Origin: Actinomyces qiguomingii
Lineage (GTDB): Bacteria; Actinomycetota; Actinomycetes; Actinomycetales; Actinomycetaceae
Length of the DNA stretch: 64,000 nucleotides
Assembly (NCBI RefSeq): GCF_004102025.1
Contig: NZ_CP025228.1
Coordinates: forward strand, 1,302,001 to 1,366,000
Direction: 5' to 3'
Position numbers and translations under genes: made by a program. Within the stretch, counting starts at the first letter, position 1. Every line of letters begins with the position of its first letter. Under the pieces are notes generated by a model. The model was given only the letters and a program-made list of their open reading frames with translations, ran no database searches and was not told the DNA's origin. Positions 1-8,418 of the stretch are shown here, one piece after another.

Positions 1-243
1 GGCGGAGCGACCTGGCTGGTCGTCGCTGCCATAATCAGTTCGGTGGCGACCGCGTTCTTCTACATGCGACTGGTCGTGCTCATGTTCTTCCGCGAGGCGG
101 AGGATGAGCGGGTCACCGTCGTCGCCTCAATGGGGCCGACTGCCCTGACGATCGGCCTGGCCGCCGCAGTCACGGTGCTTGTCGGCGTCCTGCCGCAGAC
201 AGTGGCTGCTATGTTGGCCAACGCCGCTATGCTCATGCCGTGA
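1..243 (+). CDS. nuoN: NADH-quinone oxidoreductase subunit N, C-terminal end (partial)
   Basis: The reading frame is open from the first base and stops with TGA at 241-243, so only the last 80 residues are present. They form two hydrophobic helices joined by a short charged loop (REAEDER). The segment with AFFYMRLVVLMFF followed by a final helix and a short tail is typical of the last two transmembrane segments of NuoN, the antiporter-like proton-pumping subunit of complex I. The stop overlaps the GTG start of the downstream prenyltransferase by four bases, which suggests translational coupling between respiratory chain and quinone-tail genes. NuoM or NuoL is possible from so short a piece, but nuoN is normally last in the operon and is often followed by a prenyl diphosphate synthase in actinobacteria. 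Confidence 0.8.
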   Translation, partial: GGATWLVVAAIISSVATAFFYMRLVVLMFFREAEDERVTVVASMGPTALTIGLAAAVTVLVGVLPQTVAAMLANAAMLMP

Positions 244-1346
244 TTGGAACGCTGTCCCTCAACCTGCCGCAGTTTGAAGACCGGATGATCCCGGCCCTTG
301 ACGCCGTTGAGAGTCGGCTGCTCGAGGTCGTCTCCAATGCCGACGAGACCATCAATCCACCTACCTCCCACCTGGCTGCTGCGGGCGGCAAGCGGCTGCG
401 GCCGATGTTGACGTTGTTGACCGCCCAGTTGGGCGACCCCGGGTTGGCTACCGGTGAGCTGGTGCGAGACGCCGGCGTCGCCGTCGAACTGACCCATATC
501 GCCACGCTCTACCATGATGACGTCATGGACGAGGCGCCCCTGCGGCGCGGTGCCCCAAGCGCACAGACCGTGTGGGGCAATTCGGCGGCGATCCTCACCG
601 GGGATGTGCTGGTGGCCCGTGCCTCCCAGTTGGTGGCCGCCCTCGGGCCGCGTGCCGTACTGGCTCATGCCAAGACCTTCGAGCGACTGTGCATGGGGCA
701 GCTGCACGAGACGCTGCCGCGGCCTGCTGGCACGGATCCGGTTGAGCACTACCTGCAAGTGCTTGCCGACAAGACCGGCTCCCTGATTGCCGTATCTGCC
801 CGCTATGGAGCCATGCTCACCCACGCCGGGGCGGCGACCGAGGCGATCGTGGAGACCTTCGGGGAGAAGATCGGGGTGGCCTTCCAGCTCGCCGACGACT
901 GCATCGACTTGACCTCTGACGCCGCCACTACCGGCAAGACTCCCGGTACGGACCTGCGGGAAGCCGTGGACACCATGCCGGTGCTGCTGCTGCGGCAGGC
1001 GCTTGCCGCCGGCGAGCTAGATGCCGCCGGACAGTCGATCCTGGCTACCCTCTCGGGCGCCGACTTGTCCGACGATGCGGTGCTGGCGGAAGTCGTGGAC
1101 CAACTGCGTGTCCACCCGGTGCTTGCCCGCACCCGGAAGATGGCGATGGATTGGGCGGACCAGGCCGTTGCGGCGCTGGTCGGCCTGGAGGAAGCGGTTA
1201 TGGAGGGTACCAGGAATCGCCTGGACGCCGCGGGCGTGACCGGGGCTGCGCGCGAGAACGCCCTTGCCGACGCCAGGGAGCGGGTGACGCTGGTGCGCGA
1301 CGGGATGGTGCAGTTTGCTCAGCTGTTGGTAGACCGCGCCGCCTGA
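240..1346 (+). CDS. Polyprenyl diphosphate synthase (menaquinone side chain, probably hepta- to nonaprenyl)
   Basis: This is a 368-residue trans-isoprenyl diphosphate synthase. It condenses isopentenyl diphosphate units onto an allylic diphosphate to make the long tail of menaquinone. The first Asp-rich motif DDVMD is at residues 93-97 and the second, DDCID, at 219-223. The GGKRLRP motif that binds isopentenyl diphosphate is at about 49-55. Length and motifs fit the long-chain class (GrcC/HepT/IspB-like). Chain length cannot be read from the sequence with certainty. The GTG start overlaps the nuoN stop (GTGA), so it is probably expressed with complex I, in line with a role in making the quinone that complex I reduces. 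Confidence 0.9.
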   Translation: MIGTLSLNLPQFEDRMIPALDAVESRLLEVVSNADETINPPTSHLAAAGGKRLRPMLTLLTAQLGDPGLATGELVRDAGVAVELTHIATLYHDDVMDEAPLRRGAPSAQTVWGNSAAILTGDVLVARASQLVAALGPRAVLAHAKTFERLCMGQLHETLPRPAGTDPVEHYLQVLADKTGSLIAVSARYGAMLTHAGAATEAIVETFGEKIGVAFQLADDCIDLTSDAATTGKTPGTDLREAVDTMPVLLLRQALAAGELDAAGQSILATLSGADLSDDAVLAEVVDQLRVHPVLARTRKMAMDWADQAVAALVGLEEAVMEGTRNRLDAAGVTGAARENALADARERVTLVRDGMVQFAQLLVDRAA

Positions 1347-1371
1347 CCCGTCACCCGCTTCGCCCCGCTCT

Positions 1372-1451
1372 GCCGAGTTCGGTCGGAGTTACTGCCGAGT
1401 TCGGTCGAGGTTACTGCCGAGTTCGGTCGGAGTTACTGCCGAGTTCGGTCG
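1372..1451. repeat. Tandem 22-bp repeat, 3.6 copies, each with a CCGA-GT-TCGG dyad
   Basis: Four consecutive units begin at 1372, 1394, 1416 and 1438. Units 1 and 3 are identical, unit 2 differs by a short transposition of bases, and unit 4 stops after 14 bases. Each unit contains the perfect inverted repeat CCGAGTTCGG (1373-1382, 1395-1404, 1417-1426, 1439-1448). The 22-bp period is about two helical turns, so all dyads face the same side of the DNA. An array of protein-binding sites is possible, as is a lineage-specific extragenic repeat. Confidence 0.85.
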
Positions 1452-1727
1452 TGGCCAGATCCAATTTGTGGCGGGGTAGAAGCTGCCGCCGCATGCCGGG
1501 CCCGAGGCCGTGACCGCCATGGGCTATCCCAGTCCGGCGACGGCGCCCTCATCCAGCAGCTCGCCGGTGGTGACCGAGGTCAGCTCGACGCCGACGCTTC
1601 CGGTTCCGTCCGCCTTCGCGTCGGGCTCGTGCCATTTTGGTGACATGACGGTCGGGATCGGGGCTTTTCGTTGTTGTGGCGCGGATGGGTTGGTGGTTGT
1701 GGGCACTAATCCGGTGGGCGGTAGGGT
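1452..1727. other. Intergenic DNA with a possible minus-strand gene remnant
   Basis: I see no intact gene here. On the minus strand, about 1524-1640, a short open stretch reads ELTSVTTGELLDEGAVAG just before a stop. It resembles LQLIDLTTGEQLATARL near the C-terminus of the neighbouring lipoprotein (2006-3350), so it may be the tail of a decayed paralogue. Similarity over so few residues is weak evidence. Confidence 0.3.
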
Positions 1728-1895
1728 GTGAGCCCGTATGTTCGTAAGGTGCGTACAGCATCGGGCGCTACGGCGGTGCAGATCGTGGCTAAGGAGCACG
1801 GTGTGCGCCGGATGGTGGAGCACCTGGTTTCGGCCCACGGGTGAGGCGGAGCTGATGGCCCTGGTTCAGGCGGGGCGGGAGAAGACCCGGTGCAG
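1728..1895 (+). pseudogene. Remnant of the N-terminus of an IS1634/IS1549-type transposase
   Basis: From the GTG at 1728 the frame reads VSPYVRKVRTASGATAVQIV, then a motif ending VEHLVSAHG, and meets TGA. One base later the frame resumes as EAELMALVQAGREK. This is the characteristic start of IS1634-family transposases in actinobacteria (SPYVRKV.TASGATAVQIV, then HIGSAH..AELEAL). Only about 55 codons remain, with one frameshift, and no DDE domain follows. It is a dead fragment. Confidence 0.7.
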
Positions 1896-2005
1896 TTCAG
1901 GGCTCCCGATATGCCCATGGGCAGTGCTGCCCGGCGCCCTGGTACTGAGGCCGGCACCAATGACACACCCGGGCTGGTAGGACATTGTGCACCGGGAGGA
2001 GGCGA

Positions 2006-3350
2006 TCAGGTCAGCCAATCGGTGGCTGCGTGGAAGGTGCAGGCCCCGCCTCGCGTGTAGAAGTAACCGGCACCGACCTCGGCGACGGCTAGCGTCTGCG
2101 GCTCACGATCGATTCCGTCCTCCTCGGTTCCAAGCCTGGCAGTGGCCAGTTGCTCGCCGGTGGTGAGATCGATTAGCTGCAGCTCATGTGCGGCGGAGGG
2201 ATAGGCTGCATAAACCACATCGCGATGGACGGCGAGCGCTGCGGGTATGGTATCCCCGGCGTCTGCGGACAGGGACAGTGCCGCCGTTGGCGAACCGAGG
2301 GGGCGCACGTCCAGCGCCGAATCGGTGTGCACGACCGAGTAACCGCCCGTCTCCCACACCTTCGGGCGCGCGTCCGGCGCGCCTACGGGAGGCTGATCAG
2401 TCAGGGTCACCTCCTCGCCGATGGTCACGTCCATGATGCGCCAGGCGTCGTAGGCGGTCTCCAACCAGTACAGCCAGGAGCCCAGCAAGTAGGTGTCCAG
2501 GTTGTTCTCCTGGGAGACCATGTTGCCGGTCTCCAAGGAGTAGACGATGTAGGGCGGATAGGAGCCCTCCGCCGCCCCGCCGGAGTCGCTCGTGCCGGTG
2601 ACTACTGCGTCGCCACTGATCTGGTGAAACTCGTCGTTTCCCAAGTGGTGTGGATCCTTCAGCGTGATCTGCATGGACGCCGTATCGACGGCCCAGATGT
2701 GGCAGGCGCCGGATAGATTCCCGGAGGCGAGGCTCAGACGCGTGCCTGCGGCATTGAGCGCCATGGCCCAGTTGCCGATGGCGGTGTCGACATCGGCTTC
2801 GACATCAAGCGCGAGGCACTGGCGGACGGTCGCGGCTTCCAGGTCCACTTTGAGCACATGGGCCTGCCATGTGGACTCCGGCACCGTCCCGGCGCGCACG
2901 GTAGTGGTGACTATGTAGCCGTAACGGGACTCGGCGTCGACGACCATGATCTCGTCGGTGAGGACATTGGCGGGGCCCAGCTGCTCCTGTAGGGCGTAAA
3001 AGTCCTCCGCCGAGTTCATGACAACGAGCTCCATGGATTCGGCCTCGGGGCCGACGGCGGTGAAGTACCGGTATTCCCCGGACTGCGGGTTGCCGTACCA
3101 CCAACTGTTGCCGCCACAGCCAACCAGGTAACGGCCTCGCAGCCAGGTGAATGACTCGGGCATGAAATCGGTGCCGGGCAAGGCGCCGGTATCGGCGAAG
3201 GCTGTGGGTATACGGGGCAGCGCCGTCGGAGACGGCGGGGCGGCGGTGGAGGCGATGGTGCGGTTGGACGGCGTCCTTGGGCCGCATGCGATAAGGAAAG
3301 GTAGGGCGGTGGCGGCCAGCGAGCCGGCCAGGAAGCGGCGACGTCTCATG
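2006..3350 (-). CDS. Secreted lipoprotein, probable beta-propeller; function unknown
   Basis: The start at 3350 is chosen because it gives an ideal signal: MRRRRF, a hydrophobic stretch, then the lipobox LIAC near residue 20. The twin-arginine-like n-region hints at Tat export, then lipidation. The mature part (about 425 residues) has repeated beta-rich segments with scattered Trp and Gly, such as LTTGEQLATARL and the W(Y/E)TGGY-type turns, as in seven-bladed propellers that bind ligands or partners. I see no catalytic motif. It reads divergently from the ferredoxin reductase at 3591. A start further upstream would add residues without export character and run into that promoter region. Confidence 0.75.
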
Positions 3351-3590
3351 GATTTCCTTGGCACTGTGCAATCGAATATATCGATCCTATATCGTCTAGC
3401 TGTTGGTGCGGGGCGGTCCGGGAAGATGCGTGGGCAGGCTCCGGTCTGCATCGGCCGTGAGCCGGAGGGACGGGATGCACACCACATCGCGGCCCGGGAA
3501 CCGCCGCATAGACTTGGGCGGGCCTTAGCACGGCAGCGCCACCCGGCGTGCCGGCGCCCTCTAACCCGTAGTCGTCAGAATCGAAGACAA

Positions 3591-5078
3591 GTGAACGCAC
3601 GCCCCCTCAATGTAGCCGTCATCGGTGCAGGTCCGGCCGGCATCTACGCCTCGGACATCCTGTCGAAGTCGGGCCTGGACGTGAGCATCGACCTGTTCGA
3701 GCGCCTGCCCGCCCCCTACGGTCTGGTGCGCTACGGCGTTGCCCCCGATCACCCGCGCATCAAGCAGATCATCGTGGCCCTGTATAAGATCCTCCAGCGC
3801 GGTGACATCCGGCTGATCGGCAACGTTGAGGTTGGTCGCGATATCAGCGTCGCGGAGCTGCACGAGCACTACGATGCCCTTATCTTCTCCACCGGCGCGG
3901 ACACCGACGCGCCCCTGGACATCCCTGGTGTCGACGCCCCGGAGTCCTATGGTGGCGCCGACTTCGTCTCCTGGTACGACGGCCACCCCGACCACCCGCG
4001 CACCTGGCCACTGGAGGCCAAGGAGGTCGCCGTCATCGGCGTCGGCAATGTCGCGCTGGACATCTCCCGCATCCTGGCCAAGCACGCCCGGGATCTGCTG
4101 ACCACTGAGATCCCGGCGAATGTGGCCGGGGCCCTGGCGCAGTCCCCGGTCACCGATGTGCACGTCTTCGGCCGCCGTGGCCCCGCCCAGGTGAAGTTCA
4201 CGCCCCTGGAGTTGCGCGAGCTCGGTAAGCAACCCGACGTCGACGTCACGGTCGATGAGGAGGACTTCGAATACGACGAGGGCTCCCGCCAGGCGCTGGC
4301 CGCATCCAACCAGCAGCGGCAGGTAGTTAAGGCCCTGGAGGGCTACGCCATGCAGGAGCCCGAGGACCTGACCGCCTCCCGCACCATCCATATCCATCTG
4401 TTTCAGGCGCCGTCGGCGATCCTCACCGACGACGCCGGGCATGTGCGCGCCCTGCGCACCGAACGCACCCGCCTGAACGGCGACGGCACCGTCTCGGGCA
4501 CGGGCGAGTTCCGGGAGTGGCCGGTTCAGGCCGTCTACCGGGCCGTCGGCTACGCGGGCAGTCCCATTGAGGGCCTGCCCTTCGACGCCGACCGGCATGT
4601 GATCCCCAATGCCGGCGGTCGTGTGCTGGGGGACGACGGCGCGCCGCTGACCGGCATCTACGCCACCGGATGGATCCGGCGCGGTCCCGTGGGATTGATC
4701 GGCTCCACCAAGTCCGACGCCCAGGAGACGATTACGAACCTGGTCGCCGACGCCAACGCCGGCCTGCTGCACGCCACCACCGACGACGCCTCCCAGATCG
4801 GTCACGACGCGCTGCTGGCGCTGCTCGACTCACGCGAGGTGCCCTACACCACCTGGGAGGGCTGGGAGCTGCTGGACGCCTACGAGCGCGAACTGGGCGA
4901 GGCCTACGGTGAGGTTACGGTCACCGGCGGGGACGCCAAGTCGCGTGAGCGTGTCAAAGTCGTCGCCCGCGACGCCATGACCGCCATCTCCCGCGGCACG
5001 GAGGTACCGGCCGACCTCATCGGTGAACCGGAGGAGGTGCGAGTACCTGCACGGGTTGTCCACCGCTTGCAGGACTGA
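3591..5078 (+). CDS. fprA: Ferredoxin/adrenodoxin-type NADP+ reductase (FprA-like)
   Basis: From GTG 3591 the product is 495 residues and begins at once with the FAD-binding fold (VAVIGAGPAGIYASD). A second nucleotide-binding motif, VIGVGNVALDISRIL, binds NADPH at about residues 145-160. The C-terminal signature ATGWIRRGPVGLIGSTKSDA is diagnostic of the adrenodoxin reductase/FprA family, which moves electrons between NADPH and ferredoxin. The frame is open for 148 codons upstream, but that part overlaps the divergent lipoprotein and lacks homology to the family, so it is left out. A CAGAAT box lies 9 nt before the chosen start. Confidence 0.92.
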   Translation: MNARPLNVAVIGAGPAGIYASDILSKSGLDVSIDLFERLPAPYGLVRYGVAPDHPRIKQIIVALYKILQRGDIRLIGNVEVGRDISVAELHEHYDALIFSTGADTDAPLDIPGVDAPESYGGADFVSWYDGHPDHPRTWPLEAKEVAVIGVGNVALDISRILAKHARDLLTTEIPANVAGALAQSPVTDVHVFGRRGPAQVKFTPLELRELGKQPDVDVTVDEEDFEYDEGSRQALAASNQQRQVVKALEGYAMQEPEDLTASRTIHIHLFQAPSAILTDDAGHVRALRTERTRLNGDGTVSGTGEFREWPVQAVYRAVGYAGSPIEGLPFDADRHVIPNAGGRVLGDDGAPLTGIYATGWIRRGPVGLIGSTKSDAQETITNLVADANAGLLHATTDDASQIGHDALLALLDSREVPYTTWEGWELLDAYERELGEAYGEVTVTGGDAKSRERVKVVARDAMTAISRGTEVPADLIGEPEEVRVPARVVHRLQD

Positions 5079-5138
5079 CCGGGGGCCGCGGCGGTAGGCT
5101 GTGGCGTCTACAGCTCTTCCAGTGAAAGGCGGCTTCCT

Positions 5139-6254
5139 ATGCGCATTGGCGTTCCCACCGAGGTCAAGGACCACGAGTTCCGTGTAGCACTCACGCCCGC
5201 GGGTGTGGACACGCTCGTGCGTAGCGGACACCAGGTGACCGTTCAGGCCGGGGCCGGCCAGGGCGCCGGTATAGCCGATGAGCAGTACCAAGCCGCCGGG
5301 GCGACCTTGGCTGCTGGTGCCGGCCGCGTCTGGGGCGATGCCGAGATGATCCTCAAGGTTAAGGAGCCGCTCCCCTCGGAGTTCGGTTACCTGCGTGAGG
5401 ATCTGCTGCTGTTCACCTACCTGCATCTGGCCGCCGACCGTGGGTTGACCGAGGCCCTGCTGGACAAGCGGGTCACCGCCGTTGCCTATGAGACGGTTGC
5501 CGACGATGATGGCGGCCTGCCGCTGCTGGCCCCCATGTCGGAGATTGCGGGGCGGCTGGGCGCTCAGGTGGGGGCGGATGCGCTGCTCGCCCCGAATGGA
5601 GGCTCCGGAGTGTTGCTCGGCGGCGCCGCCGGTGTGCGCCGCGGCAACGTGGTGGTGCTGGGCGGTGGCACCGCCGGATTTGCGGCCGCGCGCGTGGCCG
5701 CGGGCATGGGGGCGGATGTGACCGTTATGGACGTCAACCCCGCAAGAATGCGCCAGATTGATGAGCTCACCGGCGGGACGGTGCGAACGCGCTTCTCCAC
5801 CCCGCTGGATGTGGCCGGGGCCGTGGCCGACGCCGACCTGGTGATCGGTGCGGTGCTCGTGCCCGGAGCCCGTACCCCGAGGCTGGTCACCCATGAGATG
5901 GTCAAGGCCATGCGCCCGGGATCAGTGTTGGTGGACATCGCTATCGACCAGGGCGGGTGCTTCGAGGACTCCCGGGTTACCACCCACTCCGAGCCCACCT
6001 ACCAGGTGGACGGCAAGATCTTCTACGCCGTGGGTAACATGCCCGGGGCGGTGTCATACACCTCCACCTACGCACTGACCAACGCGACCCTGCCCTATGC
6101 TGCGGCGCTGGCCGACGCCGGTTGGCGTGAGGCCTGCCGGGGGGATGCAGCCCTTGCGCGTGGCTTGGCTGTCCATGACGGCGCCCTGTACACGGCCGGC
6201 GTCGGGCAGGCCCTGGACCTTGAACTCGCCGACGTCGCCGCCCTGCTTGGCTGA
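5139..6254 (+). CDS. ald: Alanine dehydrogenase
   Basis: The 371-residue length equals the usual family length. The enzyme interconverts L-alanine and pyruvate with NAD+/NADH and ammonia. The conserved active-site residues Lys75 (VKEPLP) and His96 (YLHLAAD) and substrate-binding Arg15 are in place. The Rossmann motif GGGTAGFAAARVA lies near residues 168-180, and a conserved Asp sits in VDIAIDQGGCFE. The ATG follows AAAGGCGG at a normal spacing. A TAGGCT box at about 5093 could be the -10 element of a leadered promoter. It stands alone between fprA and htpX, all on the plus strand. Confidence 0.95.
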   Translation: MRIGVPTEVKDHEFRVALTPAGVDTLVRSGHQVTVQAGAGQGAGIADEQYQAAGATLAAGAGRVWGDAEMILKVKEPLPSEFGYLREDLLLFTYLHLAADRGLTEALLDKRVTAVAYETVADDDGGLPLLAPMSEIAGRLGAQVGADALLAPNGGSGVLLGGAAGVRRGNVVVLGGGTAGFAAARVAAGMGADVTVMDVNPARMRQIDELTGGTVRTRFSTPLDVAGAVADADLVIGAVLVPGARTPRLVTHEMVKAMRPGSVLVDIAIDQGGCFEDSRVTTHSEPTYQVDGKIFYAVGNMPGAVSYTSTYALTNATLPYAAALADAGWREACRGDAALARGLAVHDGALYTAGVGQALDLELADVAALLG

Positions 6255-6303
6255 AATCGCCGGATCTCCGTCGCGCTCCCAGGAGCTGTACAGCCAGCGT
6301 CCA

Positions 6304-6309
6304 TACACT
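6304..6309 (+). promoter_or_regulatory. -10 box of a leaderless promoter for htpX
   Basis: TACACT ends 7 nt before the ATG at 6317, and there is no Shine-Dalgarno sequence. This is the leaderless layout common in actinobacteria. Confidence 0.55.
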
Positions 6310-6316
6310 GGCCGCC

Positions 6317-7180
6317 ATGACAGGCACGAACCACCACAACGGACTCAAGACGGCGGTCCTTATAGGCGGCCTATGGGGGCTGCTGCTCCTTGTCGGGTGG
6401 CTGCTGGCTCAGGGTACGGGTTCGAGCATATGGCTGGTCATAATGCCGGTGATCGGTGTGGCTCAAACTGCCTACGCCTACTGGAACTCCGATCGGCTGG
6501 CGGTGCGCTCCATGGGTGCGATCGAGGTCACCGAGGCGCAGCAGCCGGTCATGTACGCCGTCGTGCGCGAGCTGTCCACTGCCGCCGGCCAGCCCATGCC
6601 GCGGCTTTACGTTGCGCCCACCATGAGCCCTAACGCCTTCGCCACCGGCCGTGATCCGCAGCATGCCGCCGTATGCTGCACCCAGGGGATACTGCAACTG
6701 CTCAACCGGCGCGAACTGCGCGGCGTGCTCGGCCACGAACTGGCCCACGTGTACAACCGGGACATTCTCACCGGCTCGATCGCAGCCGGCATCGCTGGAG
6801 TTATCTCCTCGATCGCCACCGGCATCCTGTGGTTCGGCGGCGGCCGCGACCGGCGCGAGGGAAATGGCCTGGTACTACTGCTGGTTGCCCTGCTGGCGCC
6901 GCTGGCGGCCAGCCTGACTCAGTTCGCCGTCTCCCGCACCCGCGAGTACGACGCCGACCACGACGGTGCGCTCCTGACCAATGACCCGCTCGCCTTGGCC
7001 AGTGCCCTGCACAAGCTGGAGACCGGCGTCGCCGCCGCCCCGCTGCCTCAGGATCCGCGCCTGGAGCCGGTCAGCGCCATGATGATCGCCAACCCCTTCG
7101 GTCGGGTGAAGAGCCTGTTCGCCACCCACCCGCCGATGGCGCAGCGCATCGCCCGCCTGGAACAGATGGCCGGCTACTGA
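6317..7180 (+). CDS. htpX: Membrane zinc metalloprotease HtpX (M48 family)
   Basis: The 287-residue protein has two N-terminal helices (about 13-32 and 37-55), then the cytoplasmic-facing M48 protease domain. The HELAH zinc motif is at residues 140-144, and the third zinc ligand is probably Glu210 in RTREYDADHDGA. Two more hydrophobic segments (about 155-175 and 187-205) lie between them, as in HtpX. HtpX degrades misfolded membrane proteins and is usually stress-induced. The sequence between the motifs (GVLGHELAHVYNRDI) matches the family well. The start lies directly downstream of a leaderless-type promoter. Confidence 0.93.
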   Translation: MTGTNHHNGLKTAVLIGGLWGLLLLVGWLLAQGTGSSIWLVIMPVIGVAQTAYAYWNSDRLAVRSMGAIEVTEAQQPVMYAVVRELSTAAGQPMPRLYVAPTMSPNAFATGRDPQHAAVCCTQGILQLLNRRELRGVLGHELAHVYNRDILTGSIAAGIAGVISSIATGILWFGGGRDRREGNGLVLLLVALLAPLAASLTQFAVSRTREYDADHDGALLTNDPLALASALHKLETGVAAAPLPQDPRLEPVSAMMIANPFGRVKSLFATHPPMAQRIARLEQMAGY

Positions 7181-7232
7181 GACGGCTGCGAGACAGCTTC
7201 AGGCGGCTACAAACCGGGTAGAGGCGGCTGGG

Positions 7233-7391
7233 TTATGACTGAGGATCACCCAGGCAGAAGACGAACTGGTTGGGGCTGAGCAGCTTGCTCGTGTTGCCTG
7301 CCGTGTCAAACATGAAGGAGATAAGTACCTTCAGTACCGGGTAGGTGCCAGTTGCACTCCGCAACGGCGGCCACCACAGCAATGACGGGGA
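7233..7391 (-). pseudogene. C-terminal fragment of an unidentified gene
   Basis: The region 7181-7701 has no intact gene. On the minus strand, a stretch open from a stop at 7392-7394 down to TAA at 7233-7235 gives about 52 residues. It includes YPVLKVLISFMFDTAGNTSK and, further on, PNQFVFCLGDPQS. It looks like real coding sequence (hydrophobic pattern, codon use), but no start or upstream domain is present. I do not recognise the family. The rest of the gap, 7395-7701, shows nothing I can support. Confidence 0.35.
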
Positions 7392-7701
7392 CTAGGGGAC
7401 TACGACGCTTGCGCTGAGGCTGTCCGGGTTGCATCGGCATCGGGACGCCTGGCGTCTACGCAGCCATGGGCGGCGCCTGGGGCACGGGTCGCTGATCGGG
7501 ACGGTAAGGGGGCTGAGGTTGAGACATGGCAACGACCGTAGAAGGCATCCGGTGTCCGCGGCGCTGTACATGGCGCCGTCGTCGCTGTGAGCAGTGTCCT
7601 ATGGCGGCGATTGGCGTGCGGCGTCGTCGGCTTGCTATCCTTCCACGGCACCGAGCGAAGGCGTGGGGCGGCTCGAGCCGTCCGCCGTGAGCGCGGAGCC
7701 C

Positions 7702-7786
7702 GGCGGGTTGCCCGAGCGGCCAATGGGAGCTGACTGTAAATCAGCCGCAGTATGCTACGGGGGTTCGAATCCCTCACCCGCCACCA
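7702..7786 (+). tRNA. tRNA-Tyr (GTA)
   Basis: The acceptor stem GGCGGGT (7702-7708) pairs with ACCCGCC (7776-7782), followed by an encoded ACCA. The anticodon loop CTGTAAA presents GTA. The long variable arm (class II) and the GGTTCGAATCC T-arm are clear. The CCA end is encoded, unlike the two tRNAs downstream. Confidence 0.97.
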
Positions 7787-7803
7787 TGGTTGCGGCGTTT
7801 ATG

Positions 7804-7840
7804 CCGCGGCCAGAACCTGCCCCTAGGGGTGGGGCCGCGG
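7804..7840 (+). terminator. Stem-loop after tRNA-Tyr
   Basis: CCGCGGCC (7804-7811) pairs with GGCCGCGG (7833-7840), and an inner CCCCTAGGGG palindrome lies within the loop. There is no U-tract, so it may be an actinobacterial intrinsic terminator or a processing hairpin. Confidence 0.45.
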
Positions 7841-7904
7841 TGAGCGAAGCCACGGTAAGCGGAGTTGCGCCAGCAAATCCGATCTGCCTAAAGTTCCGCT
7901 CGTT

Positions 7905-7977
7905 GCCCCGATAGCTCAGTCGGCAGAGCGTCTCCATGGTAAGGAGAAGGTCAAGGGTTCGATTCCCTTTCGGGGCT
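7905..7977 (+). tRNA. tRNA-Thr (GGT)
   Basis: The acceptor GCCCCGA (7905-7911) pairs with TCGGGGC (7970-7976), with discriminator T at 7977. The anticodon stem TCTCC/GGAGA encloses a loop with GGT. The D-arm AGCTCAGTCGGCAGAGC and the T-arm are standard. CCA is not encoded. Confidence 0.97.
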
Positions 7978-7985
7978 CTGATGCT

Positions 7986-8007
7986 GCGGGGGCCTACGGG
8001 CCCCTGC
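7986..8007 (+). terminator. Hairpin with UACG tetraloop between tRNA-Thr and tRNA-Met
   Basis: A 9-bp stem (7986-7994 with 7999-8007, one G-U pair) is closed by a C(UACG)G tetraloop, a very stable UNCG type. It may end transcription or protect a tRNA precursor end. It has no U-tract. Confidence 0.45.
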
Positions 8008-8016
8008 GTGTCATCT

Positions 8017-8090
8017 GGCGAGGTAGCTCAGCTGGTTAGAGCGCACGACTCATAATCGTGAGGTCGAGGGTTCGAGTCCCTCCCCCGCTA
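8017..8090 (+). tRNA. tRNA-Met (CAT), elongator type
   Basis: The anticodon CAT is at 8051-8053 in loop CTCATAA with stem ACGA/TCGT. The T-arm GAGGG-TTCGAGT-CCCTC is perfect. The acceptor GGCGAGG pairs with CCCCGCT with one G-U pair and one A-C mismatch. The initiator hallmarks (1:72 mismatch with C1, three G-C pairs in the anticodon stem) are absent. A tRNA-Ile2 with lysidine-modified CAT cannot be excluded, but the body matches elongator tRNA-Met, which often precedes rpmG in actinobacteria. Confidence 0.92.
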
Positions 8091-8148
8091 CGCAAGTTCG
8101 AGCATGGCACCCAACAGGCTGCTCGAGGATCAGCGAGAGGAGAGTGAC

Positions 8149-8319
8149 GTGGCTAGCAAATCCAGCGACGTTCGTCCCAAGATCACTCTGGCATGCTCGG
8201 AGTGCAAGGAACGTAACTACATCACCAAGAAGAACCGCCGAAACACCCCGGACCGGTTGTCCCTGTCCAAGTACTGCTCGCGCTGCAGAAGGCACACGGA
8301 GCACCGCGAGACCCGCTGA
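8149..8319 (+). CDS. rpmG: 50S ribosomal protein L33, zinc-binding form
   Basis: The 56-residue product begins at GTG 8149, preceded by GAGAGGAGAG. It is a component of the large ribosomal subunit. CSEC at about residues 17-20 and CSRC at about 43-46 form a zinc ribbon, so this is the zinc-containing version of L33, whose paralogues lacking cysteines are used under zinc starvation. An in-frame ATG at 8104 lies right behind the tRNA-Met 3' end and adds a tail foreign to the family, so it is rejected as a start. A strong terminator follows at 8354. Confidence 0.95.
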   Translation: MASKSSDVRPKITLACSECKERNYITKKNRRNTPDRLSLSKYCSRCRRHTEHRETR

Positions 8320-8353
8320 CAATCGCTGAAAATGGCGGCGTGCTGCGCGCATG

Positions 8354-8386
8354 GAGGCCCCGACGACGCAAGGTCGTCGGGGCCTC
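8354..8386 (+). terminator. Perfect 14-bp stem-loop terminator after rpmG
   Basis: GAGGCCCCGACGAC (8354-8367) pairs perfectly with 8373-8386 around a 5-nt loop GCAAG. It lies inside the 5' extension of the following open frame, which argues that the next gene starts downstream of it. Confidence 0.8.
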
Positions 8387-8418
8387 GCTCTGCAACCGGC
8401 CCCAACCCGTTGACGCCG

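Noticed and set aside
3561..4805. Long minus-strand open frame of 414 codons opposite fprA
   Set aside because: It is a GC-rich antisense shadow. The plus strand codes a textbook FprA-type reductase with all motifs.
7400..7777. 125-codon minus-strand frame by tRNA-Tyr
   Set aside because: It runs through the tRNA gene (hence the MRDSNPR-type start often produced by reading tRNA antisense) and is Arg/Ala/Thr-rich without structure.
8017..8090. tRNA-Met as initiator tRNA
   Set aside because: It lacks the C1-A72 mismatch and the GGG/CCC anticodon stem pairs of initiator tRNA.
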